This document shows, one piece after another, positions 22,764-33,056 of a DNA stretch of 64,000 nt (position 1 is its first letter; each line of letters opens with the position of its first letter). Made by a program: the position numbers and the translations under genes. The DNA comes from Schistocerca nitens (lineage: Eukaryota; Arthropoda; Insecta; Orthoptera; Acrididae). The notes beneath the pieces are model-generated. The model did no database searches. It saw only the letters and a program-made list of their open reading frames with translations, and was not told the DNA's origin. Location: assembly GCF_023898315.1 (NCBI RefSeq), contig NC_064619.1:347086650-347150649 (forward strand), written 5' to 3'.

Positions 22764-24185
22764 CACTCCTGGAAATGGAAAAAAGAACACATTGACACCG
22801 GTGTGTCAGACCCACCATACTTGCTCCGGACACTGCGAGAGGGCTGTACAAGCAATGATCACACGCACGGCACAGCGGACACACCAGGAACCGCGGTGTT
22901 GGCCGTCGAATGGCGCTAGCTGCGCAGCATTTGTGCACCGCCGCCGTCAGTGTCAGCCAGTTTGCCGTGGCATACGGAGCTCCATCGCAGTCTTTAACAC
23001 TGGTAGCATGCCGCGACAGCGTGGACGTGAACCGTATGTGCAGTTGACGGACTTTGAGCGAGGGCGTATAGAGGGCATGCGGGAGGCCGGGTGGACGTAC
23101 CGCCGAATTGCTCAACACGTGGGGCGTGAGGTCTCCACAGTACATCGATGTTGTCGCCAGTGGTCGGCGGAAGGTGCACGTGCCCGTCGACCTGGGACCG
23201 GACCGCAGCGACGCACGGATGCACGCCAAGACCGTAGGATCCTACGCAGTGCCGTAGGGGACCGCACCGCCACTTCCCAGCAAATTAGGGACACTGTTGC
23301 TCCTGGGGTATCGGCGAGGACCATTCGCAACCGTCTCCATGAAGCTGGGCTACGGTCCCGCACACCGTTAGGCCATCTTCCGCTCACGCCCCAACATCGT
23401 GCAGCCCGCCTCCAGTGGTGTCGCGACAGGCGTGAATGGAGGGACGAATGGAGACGTGTCGTCTTCAGCGATGAGAGTCGCTTCTGCCTTGGTGCCAATG
23501 ATGGTCGTATGCGTGTTTGGCGCCGTGCAGGTGAGCGCCACAATCAGGACTGCATACGACCGAGGCACACAGGGCCAACACCCGGCATCATGGTGTGGGG
23601 AGCGATCTCCTACACTGGCCGTACACCACTGGTGATCGTCGAGGGGACACTGAATAGTGCACGGTACATCCAAACCGTCATCGAACCCATCGTTCTACCA
23701 TTCCTAGACCGGCAAGGGAACTTGCTGTTCCAACAGGACAATGCACGTCCGCATGTATCCCGTGCCACCCAACGTGCTCTAGAAGGTGTAAGTGAACTAC
23801 CCTGGCCAGCAAGATCTCCGGATCTGTCCCCCATTGAGCATGTTTGGGACTGGATGAAGCGTCGTCTCACGCGGTCTGCACGTCCAGCACGAACGCTGGT
23901 CCCACTGAGGCGCCAGGTGGAAATGGCATGGCAAGCCGTTCCACAGGACTACATCCATCATCTCTATGATCGTCTCCATGGGAGAATAGCAGCTTGCATT
24001 GCTGCGAAAGGTGGATATACACTGTACTAGTGCCGACATTGTGCATGCTCTGTTGCCTGTGTCTATGTGCCTGTGGTTCTGTCAGTGTGATCATGTGATG
24101 TATCTGACCCCAGGAATGTGTCAATAAAGTTTCCCCTTCCTGGGACAATGAATTCACGGTGTTCTTATTTCAATTTCCAGGAGTG
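22764..24185 (+). mobile_element. Tc1-like DNA transposon, copy C (1422 bp), intact
   Basis: Same family and length as copies A and B but on the plus strand, with inverted cactcctggaaat termini and TA at 22762-22763 and 24186-24187. It sits inside the RT-encoding part of the RTE-like LINE: the LINE reads GIDNIPSEFLKS on the left and resumes with a VCRVYE-type block on the right. It is therefore younger than the LINE. Confidence 0.95.
23008..24030 (+). CDS. Tc1-like transposase, copy C, uninterrupted
   Basis: 340 residues from ATG 23008 (MPRQRGREPY) to TAG 24030. It has two helix-turn-helix regions (about residues 13-52 and 77-130) and a DDE catalytic domain with Asp155, Asp244 and Glu277, again with 32 residues between the last two. 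The MVWGAISYTGRTPLV block lies between the first two catalytic residues. Differences from copy B include Glu for Val in the first HTH region (RGRIEGM), His for Arg in PLGHLPLT, and the retained Trp in EHVWDW. The frame is open upstream to a TTG at 22792, but no ATG supports a longer protein. With intact termini and frame it is a candidate for a functional copy. Confidence 0.94.
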   Translation: MPRQRGREPYVQLTDFERGRIEGMREAGWTYRRIAQHVGREVSTVHRCCRQWSAEGARARRPGTGPQRRTDARQDRRILRSAVGDRTATSQQIRDTVAPGVSARTIRNRLHEAGLRSRTPLGHLPLTPQHRAARLQWCRDRREWRDEWRRVVFSDESRFCLGANDGRMRVWRRAGERHNQDCIRPRHTGPTPGIMVWGAISYTGRTPLVIVEGTLNSARYIQTVIEPIVLPFLDRQGNLLFQQDNARPHVSRATQRALEGVSELPWPARSPDLSPIEHVWDWMKRRLTRSARPARTLVPLRRQVEMAWQAVPQDYIHHLYDRLHGRIAACIAAKGGYTLY

Positions 24186-24688
24186 TATTAACGTTGGTGT
24201 GTAGAGTGTATGAGTTTGCCACGTATCATCTGGCTTTCGGAAAAATATCATGCACACAATTCCGAGGACTGCAAGAGTTCACAAGTGCGAGAATTATCGC
24301 ACAAAAAGCTTAACAGCTCATGTATCAATGTTACTTACAAGAATAATATACAGGAGGACGGGAAAAAATTGTGGATGTGTTAGATGATGATACGTTTGGC
24401 TTTGGGAAAGGTAAAGGCACCAGTGAGGCAGTTCTCATGTTGCGGGTGATAACGGAAGCAAGGCTAATGAAGGATCAAGACAGACTCATAGAAATTGTTG
24501 ACCTGGAAAAAGCGTTCGACAATGTCAAATGGTGAAAGATATTTGAAATTCTGAGAAAATAGGGGTAAGTTATAGGTAGTATATAGTACGTACAAGAGGC
24601 AAGAGTGAATAATATGAGTGGAAGGCCAAGAACGAAGTGCTCGGATTGAAAAGGGTGTAAGACAGGGATGTAGTCTTTCGCCCTTACT

Positions 24689-24895
24689 TCAAAATGGTTC
24701 AGATGGCTCTGAGCACTATGGGACTCAACATCTGTGGTCATAAGTCCCCTAGAACTTAGAACTACTTAAACCTAACTAACCTAAGGACATTACACACATC
24801 CATGCCCGAGGCAGGATTCGAACCTGCGACCGTAGCAGTCGCGCGGTTCCTGACTGAGCGCCTAGAACCGCTAGACCACCGCGGCCGGCTTTTTT
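24689..24895 (-). mobile_element. tRNA-derived SINE inserted in LINE RT, 9-bp target duplication
   Basis: Same family as 10657-10851: on the minus strand the head runs from gccggccgcggtgg through ggttcgaatcctgcctcggg to the common body. The sequence gcccttact flanks it at 24680-24688 and 24896-24904. It splits the LINE RT motif B, between SPLL and the following F/S-LLIEEQ block. Confidence 0.93.
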
Positions 24896-25249
24896 GCCCT
24901 TACTGTTCAGTCTGTTGATCGAGGAGCAATGATTGAAATAAAAGAAAATAAAGGTTCAGGTGTGGAATTAAAATTCAAGATGAAACTACACACATCAAAA
25001 AAAGTTTGGCATCATCGCAGTTCCCTGAACTCCCGAAGATAGACGTTGACTGTGGATATTGTATCACATACACAGTCCCTGTTCAGAGATGCCGCTAAAC
25101 CCGCCCAAAGATGTAAACAACCATGCATGAGCAAGGCCTATAAAACGGGTGAGGTCCGACAGTCGATCAGTTGCAGTCATTCCACCAGGAAGGTGGTACA
25201 CGGCTCGTGTTTTCTGTAGTTCAACCAGGCCTAGGTAGTCAATACCGCG

Positions 25250-26998
25250 CGGTTCGATCGCGTGCGCATTGCTACTTTGTGTCAGGAAGGGCTCCCAACA
25301 TGGAAAGTGTCCAGGCTTCTTGGTGTGAACCAAAGCGATGTTGTTCGGACGTGGAGGAGATACAGAGAGACAGAAACTGTCGATCTCATGCCTCGCTCAG
25401 GCCGCCCAAGGTGTGAGCAGCTTGTTTACATGTTTGTATGATGACAGCACTATAGATTGTAATTAATATCGCTGACAGCACTCTGCGCCCTCGGTAAGAG
25501 GCTCTGTGATTGGACGGTCTAGCAGTTACCAGTTAGCAATTAGCGAGCAGACGGCTTGACATGTGTCCTACGTGGAGTCTCAGTGTTGGTAGGACATGCA
25601 TTGTAAAATTATGATGGACGTAGTTGGTATTGTTTGGGTAGTGGAATTTTTAACGACTATATAATTTGTGGAACTGGATGTCATATGAATAAGATAAAAT
25701 CTGCTAAATACATTGTTTTCTCTTCAAAAAAATCTTTCTTTTGCTAGTAGTTAGAACCTATAGTAGTTAGAATCTTTTCATTTAATTGGCTGTAGTTGCT
25801 GCTACCTGTAATTGCTGTTGTTCATGTTATGAAGATTTTCTATGAGGTAACTGACTTACAAGAAGTATGGGTTGTTTTCAGGATTTCTTCCAATTCAGGG
25901 CCACTCTTCTGCGTTAATTATATGAACTCATGTTGTGATTTTACACCAGTCAGATTGCGTTGGGCCTATATACTGTGAGTAATAAATGAATAGGTTAAGT
26001 TTGAGTTGTCATTGTCAGGGAAAATTCCGTAGGTCAGTGCTGAAATGATAAAAATAAAGAACGAGACAATAGGTTCAGTTTCACTCAGAACTTTAAATAA
26101 ACACAAGGAAGTTCCACCTACTCAGTTATTTCAATGGACAAACACAAAGAAATATAAAAGGCCTTCTACTGCAGTGGATGACCGCTGCCTACGGATTATG
26201 GCTCGGAGGACCACTGACAGCAACGCTACCATGTTGAACAATGCTTTCCGTGCAGCCACAGGACGTCGTGTTACGACTCAGACTGTGCGCAACAGGCTGT
26301 ATGATGCGCAACCTCACTCCCGACGTCCACGGCGAGGTCCATCTTTGCAACCACGACACCATGCAGCGCGGTACAGGTGGGCATAACAACATGCCGAATG
26401 GACCGATCACGACTGGCATCACGTTCCCTTCACCGATGAATGTAGCATATGCCTTCAACCAGACAATCGTCGGAGACGTGTTTGGAGGCAACTTCGTCAG
26501 GCTGAACGCCTTAGACAATGTCCACGAAGAGCAGCAAGATGGAGGTTCCCGGATATTTCGGCGTGGCGTTATGTGGGGCAGACATACTCCGCTGGTGGTC
26601 ATGGAATGCGTCGTAACGACTGTACAGTACGTGAATGTCATCCTCCGACCGATAGTGTAACCGTATCGGCAGAGTACTGGCGAGGCATTAGTCTTCATGG
26701 ACGACAATTCGCGCCCCCATCGTGCACATCTTCTGAATGACTTCCTTTACGGTAACGACATCGCTCGACTAGAGTGGCCAGCATGTTCTCCGGACATGAA
26801 CCCTACTGAACATGCCTGGGATAGATTGAAAAGGGCTGTTTTGGACGACGTGACCCACCAACCACACTGAGGGATATTCGCTGAATCGCCGTCGAGAAGC
26901 GGGATAATCTGGACCAACAGTGCCTTGAATTTGTGGTCAGTATGCCACGGCAAATATAGGCATTCATCAACGCAAGAGGTCATGCTACTGGGTATTAG
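25250..26998 (+). pseudogene. Tc1-like transposase (DD34E), split and mutated
   Basis: The N-terminal part (about 25258-25411) reads an HTH: ATLCQEGLPTWKVSRLLGVN, then WRRYRETETV and PRSGRP. The frame is then broken by the 746-bp insertion and resumes at 26162 with DDRCLRIMARRTTDSNAT. A TAA near 26384-26386 interrupts it. Further on are FTDECSICL (first Asp), MDDNSRPH (second Asp) and SPDMNPTEHAWD (Glu), with 34 residues between the last two, and the gene ends in GYTAG at about 26998. The start codon is also damaged: the position expected for ATG reads AGG. Confidence 0.83.
25412..26157. mobile_element. 746-bp insertion, possible solo LTR
   Basis: The block begins tgtgagcagc and is flanked by aagg at 25408-25411 and 26158-26161. 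It interrupts the transposase between the GRP and DDR blocks. It contains a TATA-like and polyadenylation-like stretch (cctatatactgtgagtaataaa, about 25960-25985) and no coding frame longer than chance, as expected for an LTR. It does not end in the usual CA, so LTR identity is uncertain. Similar sequence seems familiar to me from locust repeats. Confidence 0.5.
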
Positions 26999-28847
26999 AG
27001 ATACTGGTGTGTACAGCAATCTGGACCACCACCTCTGAAGGTCTAGATGTATGGTGGTACAACATGTAATGTGTGGTTTTCATGAGTAATATAAAAGGCG
27101 GAAATGATGTTGATATGTATTAAAACTTTTTGTACAGGTTGCGCAACCCTCGGAACCGAGGTGATGGAAAACTTTTTTTGATGTGTGTACATCAATTACA
27201 TGATTCACTGATGACGGTGCTATCCTGTGTGAAAATGAAGAAGAATTACATGATCTGCTGAATGGAATGAACAGTCTAATGAGTACAGAATATGGATTGA
27301 GAGTATGTCGAAGAAAGACGAAAATAATAAGTAGGGAAATGAGAACAACGAGAAACTTAATCTCGCGGTTTATGGTCATCAAGTAAATGAAGGCAAGGAA
27401 TTCTGACACCTAGGCATCAAAATAATCAGTGATAGATGGAGCAAAGAGAACATCAAAAGTAGACTACTACATGCAAAAAGGACATAGCTATCCCAGAGAA
27501 GTCTACTAGTATCGCACATAGGCCTTAATTTGAGGAAGAAATTTCTGACAATGTACGTTTGGAGTACAGAATTGTATGGTAGTGAAACATGGACTTTGGG
27601 GAAACCGAAACAGAAGAGAATTGAAGCATTTGAGATGTTGTGCTAGAGACGGAAGTTAAGAATTAGGTGAGCTCTAAGGTAAGGAAAGAGGAAGTTATGC
27701 GCTGAATCGAAGAGGAAAGTAATATGTGCAAAACGCTGACAAGAGGAAGGGACGGGATGATAGTTCATTTCCCCTTTTTTATAGTAAAGTTAAAGTGCTG
27801 GTGCCAAGTAGGGGCAGATATGATTTTTGTTTCTTTTCTTTTTGGAGATTAAACTTAGTTAGATGTGAACGTAAGTCCACGACCAAACACGACCAATTGA
27901 AAAAAATGTTGGATAGGCTCACGGTTTAAAACGTATAGGCCGAGCTTTCTGATCTGAATGGAGGCAATTGTTTTTCCTTCTTTTTTCCAATTTAGAGCTA
28001 TTCAGGTAATATTTTAAACCTGAATTCGCTGTACAAGTTGTGCACTTATAGCGTTTTCTTGGTTCCACATTCTTCCAAAAGATTCCATTTCATAACAGTG
28101 TTAGCTGATTGGCATATGGCATAGGTCTGCTTCGAAATGGCTGATGTGAATGTTCGCTCTCTTTGAAAGCGTGTTAGTGCATCTGAGGCAAGTTCAATTC
28201 AGCATATTACGAACATTTCCTTAAAAATGTAATCGGCCCTAGAGCTCGACTTTGGTACCCTGAAGGACGTCTCACTTACCAACATCAAAATCATCCATCG
28301 AACACTAGCATTAGGATTCAGAGCTGGTTTTAAAGGAGAGAGAATATTATTGAGTGCCTCCAGTGTCACCTGAGACACCCGATCTCATTCCCATGGAGGA
28401 CGTATGGGCTCAGCTTAAGGGGGGTAGGACGTCAAAAATTAAAAATAAATCGATTTTTCAAAAATATGCTTATTTTGTAGCGCACATCTTCCTGAATGAT
28501 TTGGTGTATAAAACATATATATTTGAGGAGTTATAAGGCATGTAATTTGGTCTTAAGTGTATGAATTTGCAGCGCCACGTCCTTCTGCACAGAATTCTTC
28601 TGTCATATCTAAGTGTATTTCGCTCTGTAGAATTCGAATGTGATATTTGTGCCAAAGATAGTCATACGTGGAACAAAGGACTATCGATATCGATACTTTC
28701 TCTGCTGCTATCGACATGCGTTGTTTTGATCGCTGGTTTTGTTTGTTCTATGTTTTGAATGGCGTGCAGTGTGGTGCTGTGATCTTCGACACAATTTTCA
28801 TTTTTCTGTGTTGTTTTGTGTTCGTTTGTGTCATATTATAGCACAGG

Positions 28848-30627
28848 ATGCCTAGAATTCGTTGCTTCAACCGTAAACAATGTCACCACGGCAACAGATA
28901 CACAGTAAAGGGTGTTACAACAAATGTTACAACAGTGGCTCAAGACTGCAACCTCTCAGAGCCAGTAAACAATTCACCACCGAGTGCTTCTAGAAGGGAA
29001 CTTGTTTTTGGTGCTAATGAAAATGGAGGCTGTGAATCCGAAGGTTCATGTATTATTATCGTTGATGTTAACATACTGTCAAAATTAATATTGGACAATG
29101 TTATGTGCAAGCATTGCTTTCGTGTTCAGTGTATTTCTTTGGTGGAAGATAAGAGTGCCAGGAAAGGCCTTGCTACGAACTTATCTGTGATATGCAGCAA
29201 ATGCAACGTTGGTGGGTCTAGCATGACATCTAAAATCGCAAACAAAGATTGTGATGTAAATCTGAGGACAGCATATGGCATGCGCTGTATTGCTAGGGGA
29301 CAGAAGGCAGCAAGAATACTTTGTGCAATGATGAATCTTCCTCCTCCTCCAGCAAAGTTTGAGAGGGATTATGGCTTACTGATTGAGGCTGTAAAAGAAG
29401 TTGCAGAATCTTCAACGAAAAGTGCTGCAGAAGAATCTGTTGTCGAAAATGATGGTGACAGGGATATAGTGGCTGCTTTTGATGGTACCTGGAAAAAAGA
29501 GGGCACATTTCATTGAGTGGTGTTGTAACAGCAACATCTGTTGTCACTGGTAAGGTACTAGATGTTGAAGTGCTGAGTAAATTTTGTCACAGTTGTGTGA
29601 AAGGGATTGCAGATCATGTATGTAACATGAACTATAAAGGCTCAAGTGGAGGTATGAAAGTGCAGGGAGTTGTAAGCTTGTTTACCAGATCTGTTGCCTC
29701 CCGTGGCCTGCGTTATGTGAAGTACCTTGGTGATGGTGACAGTAAAGCTTTCCTTGAGGTTCAAAAGTGTGCACCATATGGAGCTGAGACTATTGTGCAG
29801 AAGTTAGAATGTGTGGGACATGTACAGAAAAGACTTGGCACTAAGAAAGCTGAGACAAGATTTGTCAGGAAAAAAATTATCTGATGGGAAGGGAATAAAA
29901 GGGAGAGCGCGACTGACGGATGCAGAAATTGACGAACTACCGACATATTATGGTTTGGCAATAAGAAGGAAGAAGACAGGGGACTTGAAAAATATGAAGC
30001 AAGCAGTTTGGGCCTTCTATAAAATGTCCACAGACAATAACCCTATCCACAACTTATTCCCAAAAGGAAGTGAACATGGTGTGGCTACCAAAGGTCAATT
30101 GCTGGTGCTGAAGAACATCATCATAGGAATTCTCTACCAACTGCTGTAATGGAACCCATCAAACCTATATTCAGGGACCTTGCAAAGGAAAACTTACTGA
30201 AGAAATGCCTTATGGCGGTACGCAAAACCCAAATGAAAGTTTTAACCAATGTGTATGGGAAAGATTGCCAAAAACCGTTTTTGTGGAAAGAAATGCACCT
30301 GCTATTGGTGTTTATGATGCAGTTTCATGTTTTAATGACGGTGTGCACAGCAGGAAATATGTATTAGCGAAAATGGGAACTAAGCCCGGAGTGAACTGTA
30401 TCAAAGCTTTGTATGCGATAGACGACAGAGAGCGTGTAGTGAAAGCAGATAAACCATTTTTGGAGGTCATAAAATCAAGAAGAGTGCATCATAGGAATGT
30501 GAAGAGGAAGGAAACTGATATTGAAAACTTATGGAGCTGGACAGTTCTAAAACTATGCCAAATACAAGCAGAAACTTTAACGGCCATTTTTCGCAAAACA
30601 CAATTTTCTGTACTTAGGTACATGTAA
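28848..30627 (+). pseudogene. Kolobok/Mutator-like transposase with frameshifts
   Basis: The first frame (28848-29516, ATG) has two CxxC pairs (VMCKHC, VICSKC) suggesting a metal-binding N-terminus and ends in AAFDGTWKKEG. The protein continues in another frame: SGVVTATSVVTGKVLDVEVL, YKGSSGGMKVQG and VKYLGDGDSKAF up to CVGHVQKRLGTKK (about 29860). It shifts back for SGKKLSDGKGIKG, YYGLAIRRKK and AVWAFYKMSTD (to about 30140), then PIKPIFRDLAKENLLKKCL, then GGTQNPNESFNQCVWERLPK to the stop at 30627. At least four frameshifts are needed. The DGDSKA, GHVQKRxGT and NPNESFN blocks are characteristic of this transposase group as I know it. Exact superfamily naming is less certain than the gene's identity as a transposase. 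Confidence 0.78.
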
Positions 30628-30842
30628 TATCCAAAATAAATATCCTATTACTATCAAATTTGGTATGCTTATTAACCACAAACTTCTTAATGCAAAACTC
30701 TAGAATTTTCCAAATCAATTAAAAATTGTAGTAAAACTTGGGATAATTAACTATAAAATTTGAGTTTTTCTAAACATGAAGTTTAAAATGTAATGATTCA
30801 GTCATTTTTTCATACAGTAAATAAATTCTAGAGTTTCATACT

Positions 30843-31316
30843 CTTTTCTACATCTAAATCTACATCCATACTCCGCAAGCCACCTGACGGTGTGTGGCGG
30901 AGGGTACCCTGAGTACCTCTATCGGTTCTCCCTTCTATTCCAGTCTCGTATTGTTCGTGGAAAGAAGGATTGTCGTTATGCTTCTGTGTGGGCTCTAATC
31001 TCTCTGATTTTATCCTCATGGTCTCTTCGCGAGATATACGTAGGAGGGAGCAATATACTGCTGGACTCTTCGGTGAAGGTATGTTCTCGAAACTTTAACA
31101 AAAGCCCGTACCGAGCTACTGAGCGTCTCTCCTGCAGAGTCTTCCACTGGAGTTTATCTATCATCTCCGTAACGCTTTCGTGATTACTAAATGATCCTGT
31201 AATGAAGCGCGCTGCTCTCCGTTGGATCTTCTCTATCTCTTCTGTCAACCCTATCTGGTACGGATCCCACACCGCTGAGCAGTATTCAAGCAGTGGGCGA
31301 ACAAGCGTACATTTAA
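30843..31316 (-). mobile_element. 3' fragment of a CR1/L2-like LINE inside the TTAA element
   Basis: The minus strand reads WDPYQIGLTEEIEKIQRRAARFITG, then KLQWKTLQERRSVARYGLLLKF and LPPTYISRRDHEDKIREI, the C-terminal region of CR1/L2-type RT proteins. The 3' terminus at about 30843-30865 is a tacatctaaatctacatc repeat. It is 5'-truncated near 31316, as is usual for target-primed insertions. I could not identify a clear target duplication. Confidence 0.75.
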
Positions 31317-31916
31317 GAATGATTTGTATGCTGTGAAAAATTCATTGAAGAATCTCTCTTACTTATGAAGAAAAGTGTACCTATAGCAATTAATGCAGCC
31401 AATGGTAACGGAAAAAATGATCGAATTTCACATATAAAACAAATTGCTTTTGGTATGTTTTTCAACGTCCACTGCTGTCAGTGTGAATCCTGAATACTTC
31501 TTGGTCATGCTGACAAATTTTTATGAATTTATTTGTAAAAGTATAGACAGCGGAAATTAAAATGTCCTGTTGTGCCTCTCATGCTATAAGTCGGCCCGTT
31601 TTATGTCCTACCCCCTTAAGAAGACTGTGCGGAACAATTGGCCGGACCCTCCTCCGGGAACTCTGAATGTTCTATGGGATTTGGTTTATTCTTCATGGCA
31701 GAGAACTGCCATGGATGAGGACATTTTCCATAGACTTGTCAATTCTGTGCTTCGAAGGATCCAAGCTGTTCTTGATGACCACGGTGTGTGGACAAAACAC
31801 TGAAGCTACGCGTAGCCTATTCTTCACTTTTTTAATTTCATTTTTCTGTCAGAGTTCTACATAGTTATTAGGCAAACAATATTAATTTCAATACACAAAT
31901 CTGCTTGCCCCTATAT

Positions 31917-32111
31917 TATTATTATTTTTATGGGAGGTCAAATGAGTAACATCATCCAAGGAAGATTATTTGTATTCTTGTATGTCAGATGAATATCGCG
32001 CTCCAAGGAAGATTATTTGTATTTTTATGGGAGTTCAAATGAATATCATACTCCAAGGATGATTATTTCTATTGGTATGGGAGGGCAGATAAATATTACT
32101 TTCCAAGGAAG
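31917..32111. repeat. Minisatellite, about four units of 47-50 bp
   Basis: Units run from attatttgtat through gggagttcaaatgaat to ctccaaggaag, at about 31917-31964, 31965-32011, 32012-32061 and 32062-32111. They are diverged from one another. They begin at the right end of the Tc1/mariner-like element. Confidence 0.8.
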
Positions 32112-32796
32112 ATTATATTTTTAGGCCTCAAATTCACAAACCATAATTAGCTGTTTACTGGAGAGGATGTTGAAGAAAGTAAAAACAAAAAGTAAATACA
32201 TCATGAAACATCTGAAACGCGATGAAACAAAAGAAAAAGGTTATAGTGAGATTCGATACAACACGTACTACAGGTACAGTTGCTACAACCTGACATGCTT
32301 CCAGGGAGCTAACGACCTCTTTTGATTAGCTTACCGATATAATAGTTCTACCGTAGTCGGATAACGAGCATTAAACTGGAAACAAATGATATTGGAAGGC
32401 ACAACCACTCAATCGGGTAAACCACGAGTAGGGACTTGGTAAAATCTGCTGATACGTTTCTGTTAGCTGAAAACTGTAGAGGCACCGGGTAGCGGTCAAA
32501 GTAATTGCAAATAAATACATTCATTTTCAATATTTTTACTATGAACATTTGTCTGTTTGTTAAAAGAGTAGGCTATTATAAAATGCAATCTTTTGAAAGA
32601 ATGTGTAACGTAGAAAAGCCTACAGCTGCACAACTTGTAGCGAATTTAGGTTTAAAATGTTACCTGCACAGGTCTACATGAAAAAAATAACGGTTGACTC
32701 TACTTCGATTCATGCGCTCGTCATTATTTGCTCGTAAACTGTCAGCCTATCCATTCAGTTATTGAAACAAATGTGAGACGCGCGTCATTGATGTGT
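32112..32796. other. No recognisable gene
   Basis: AT-rich sequence with frames under 70 codons. It leads into repeat X. Confidence 0.45.
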
Positions 32797-33056
32797 TTCT
32801 ACCGGCGTGGAGTTCTTATATTTCAACCGTTTCTAAGTGCTCGAATAATGAGTTACATAAGAAATGATACGAAGAATTAAATAGCAATGAATCTCGGCAT
32901 ATGCTGTATCCTGCTTGTGTTTGATGATGTACACACCAAGCTGAAGTTCACAGACCGCTAGAGTTGTGAACACTGGCACTTCTGAACTTGGGCATGTGCA
33001 GTGCTCTTTTCTTGAACTATACATTACTGTGGCCGGGCAATGTTTTTGCCTCTTAT
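32797..33056 (+). repeat. Repeat X, copy 1 (unknown family)
   Basis: About 260 bp, roughly 75% similar by eye to 49031-49300 in the same orientation; landmarks are ttcttatatttcaac, tgctcgaat, gaacactggcacttctgaac and tttttgcctct. In both places the end at tttgcctct directly abuts an RTE-like LINE at the same LINE position. It has no coding potential. Confidence 0.65.

Larger units (their letters stand above)
24989..27187 (+). mobile_element. Tc1-like transposon (third family) carrying a 746-bp insertion
   Basis: The termini cacacatcaaaaaaagttt (left) and the inverted aactttttttgatgtgtg (right) are flanked by TA at 24987-24988 and 27188-27189. Without the internal insertion (25412-26157) the element would be about 1453 bp. 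It interrupts the RTE-like LINE just before RT motif C. Confidence 0.92.
21068..27766 (+). mobile_element. RTE-like LINE (family A, copy 1) with nested insertions
   Basis: A decayed LINE interrupted by four younger elements: Tc1 copy C (22764-24185), a SINE (24689-24895), and a Tc1-like element (24989-27187) that itself contains a 746-bp insertion. Removing these lets the LINE be followed from its leader (about 21070-21300) through endonuclease, linker, RT and C-terminal domain up to 27766. There it is cut by the block at 27767 and onwards. Other family-A pieces in the window lie at 33057-34205, 49301-50464 and 57797-60362. The name RTE-like rests on the C-terminal MWCYRRM-type domain and overall organisation. 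Confidence 0.85.
21305..27766 (+). pseudogene. RTE-like ORF2 (endonuclease, RT), broken
   Basis: Endonuclease blocks are visible at 21728-22000 (MGDWNAVVGKGLEE, YGHGTRHERGERLIEFC, RRRYTWKRP). The linker lies at 22185-22649 (LIDERRKYENV, KERADWWKEYIEGL). RT blocks are split: GIDNIPSEFL before Tc1 copy C, VDLEKAFDNVKW (motif A, about 24493-24530) after it, and GVRQGCSLSP (motif B) directly before the SINE. Motif C is partly readable after 27190 as FTDDGAIL. Beyond it come the C-terminal blocks LRKKFLTMYVW and GSETWTLGKP up to 27766. Point stops are scattered in addition to the insertions. A 13-G run at about 21407-21419 interrupts the endonuclease. Confidence 0.82.
28419..31615 (+). mobile_element. 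TTAA-flanked DNA transposon, Kolobok/Mutator-like (3197 bp)
   Basis: TTAA occurs at 28415-28418 and 31616-31619. The ends are short inverted repeats (gggggtaggac on the left, its inverse on the right), and the interior carries a Mutator-like transposase. The TTAA target site together with such a transposase points to the Kolobok group. PiggyBac also uses TTAA, but I see no piggyBac motif. It inserted in the transposase of the Tc1-like element and itself contains a LINE fragment (30843-31316). Confidence 0.72.
28137..31803 (+). pseudogene. Tc1/mariner-like transposase, deleted and interrupted
   Basis: The N-terminus starts ADVNVRSL and runs to about 28199, where about 450 bp (present at 44 kb) are missing. 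It resumes with FNSAYYEHFL and ENVIGPRARLWYPEGRLTYQ. The second catalytic position reads HQNHPSNT, so Gln replaces the Asp expected from Tc1-type enzymes. The Glu block PDLIPMEDVWAQLK ends at the TTAA insertion. The C-terminus resumes at about 31619 with KKTVRNNWPDPPPGTLN and ends in GVWTKH, stop at 31803. The gene is non-functional. Confidence 0.78.
27811..31911 (+). mobile_element. Tc1/mariner-like transposon split by a TTAA element
   Basis: The left end ggggcagatatgattttt follows TA (27809-27810). The right end, the inverted ggggcaagcagatttgt, is followed by TA (31912-31913). The TTAA-flanked element 28419-31615 interrupts it. The 44 bp to the left (27767-27810) are also shared with the related copy at 44184-45242, so the two loci are duplicates of one site rather than independent insertions. 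Confidence 0.78.

Noticed and set aside
23112..23873. Several long reverse-strand frames (76-143 codons) within the Tc1-like copies
   Set aside because: They recur as antisense shadows in all three copies of the GC-rich transposase and show no motif of their own.
28848..29516. Host zinc-finger-like protein with CxxC pairs
   Set aside because: The frame continues across a frameshift into a transposase core and lies between TTAA-flanked inverted ends.
31917..32111. CRISPR-like array (regular 50-bp units)
   Set aside because: The units are adjacent, without unique spacers, and are diverged from each other; it is a eukaryotic minisatellite.
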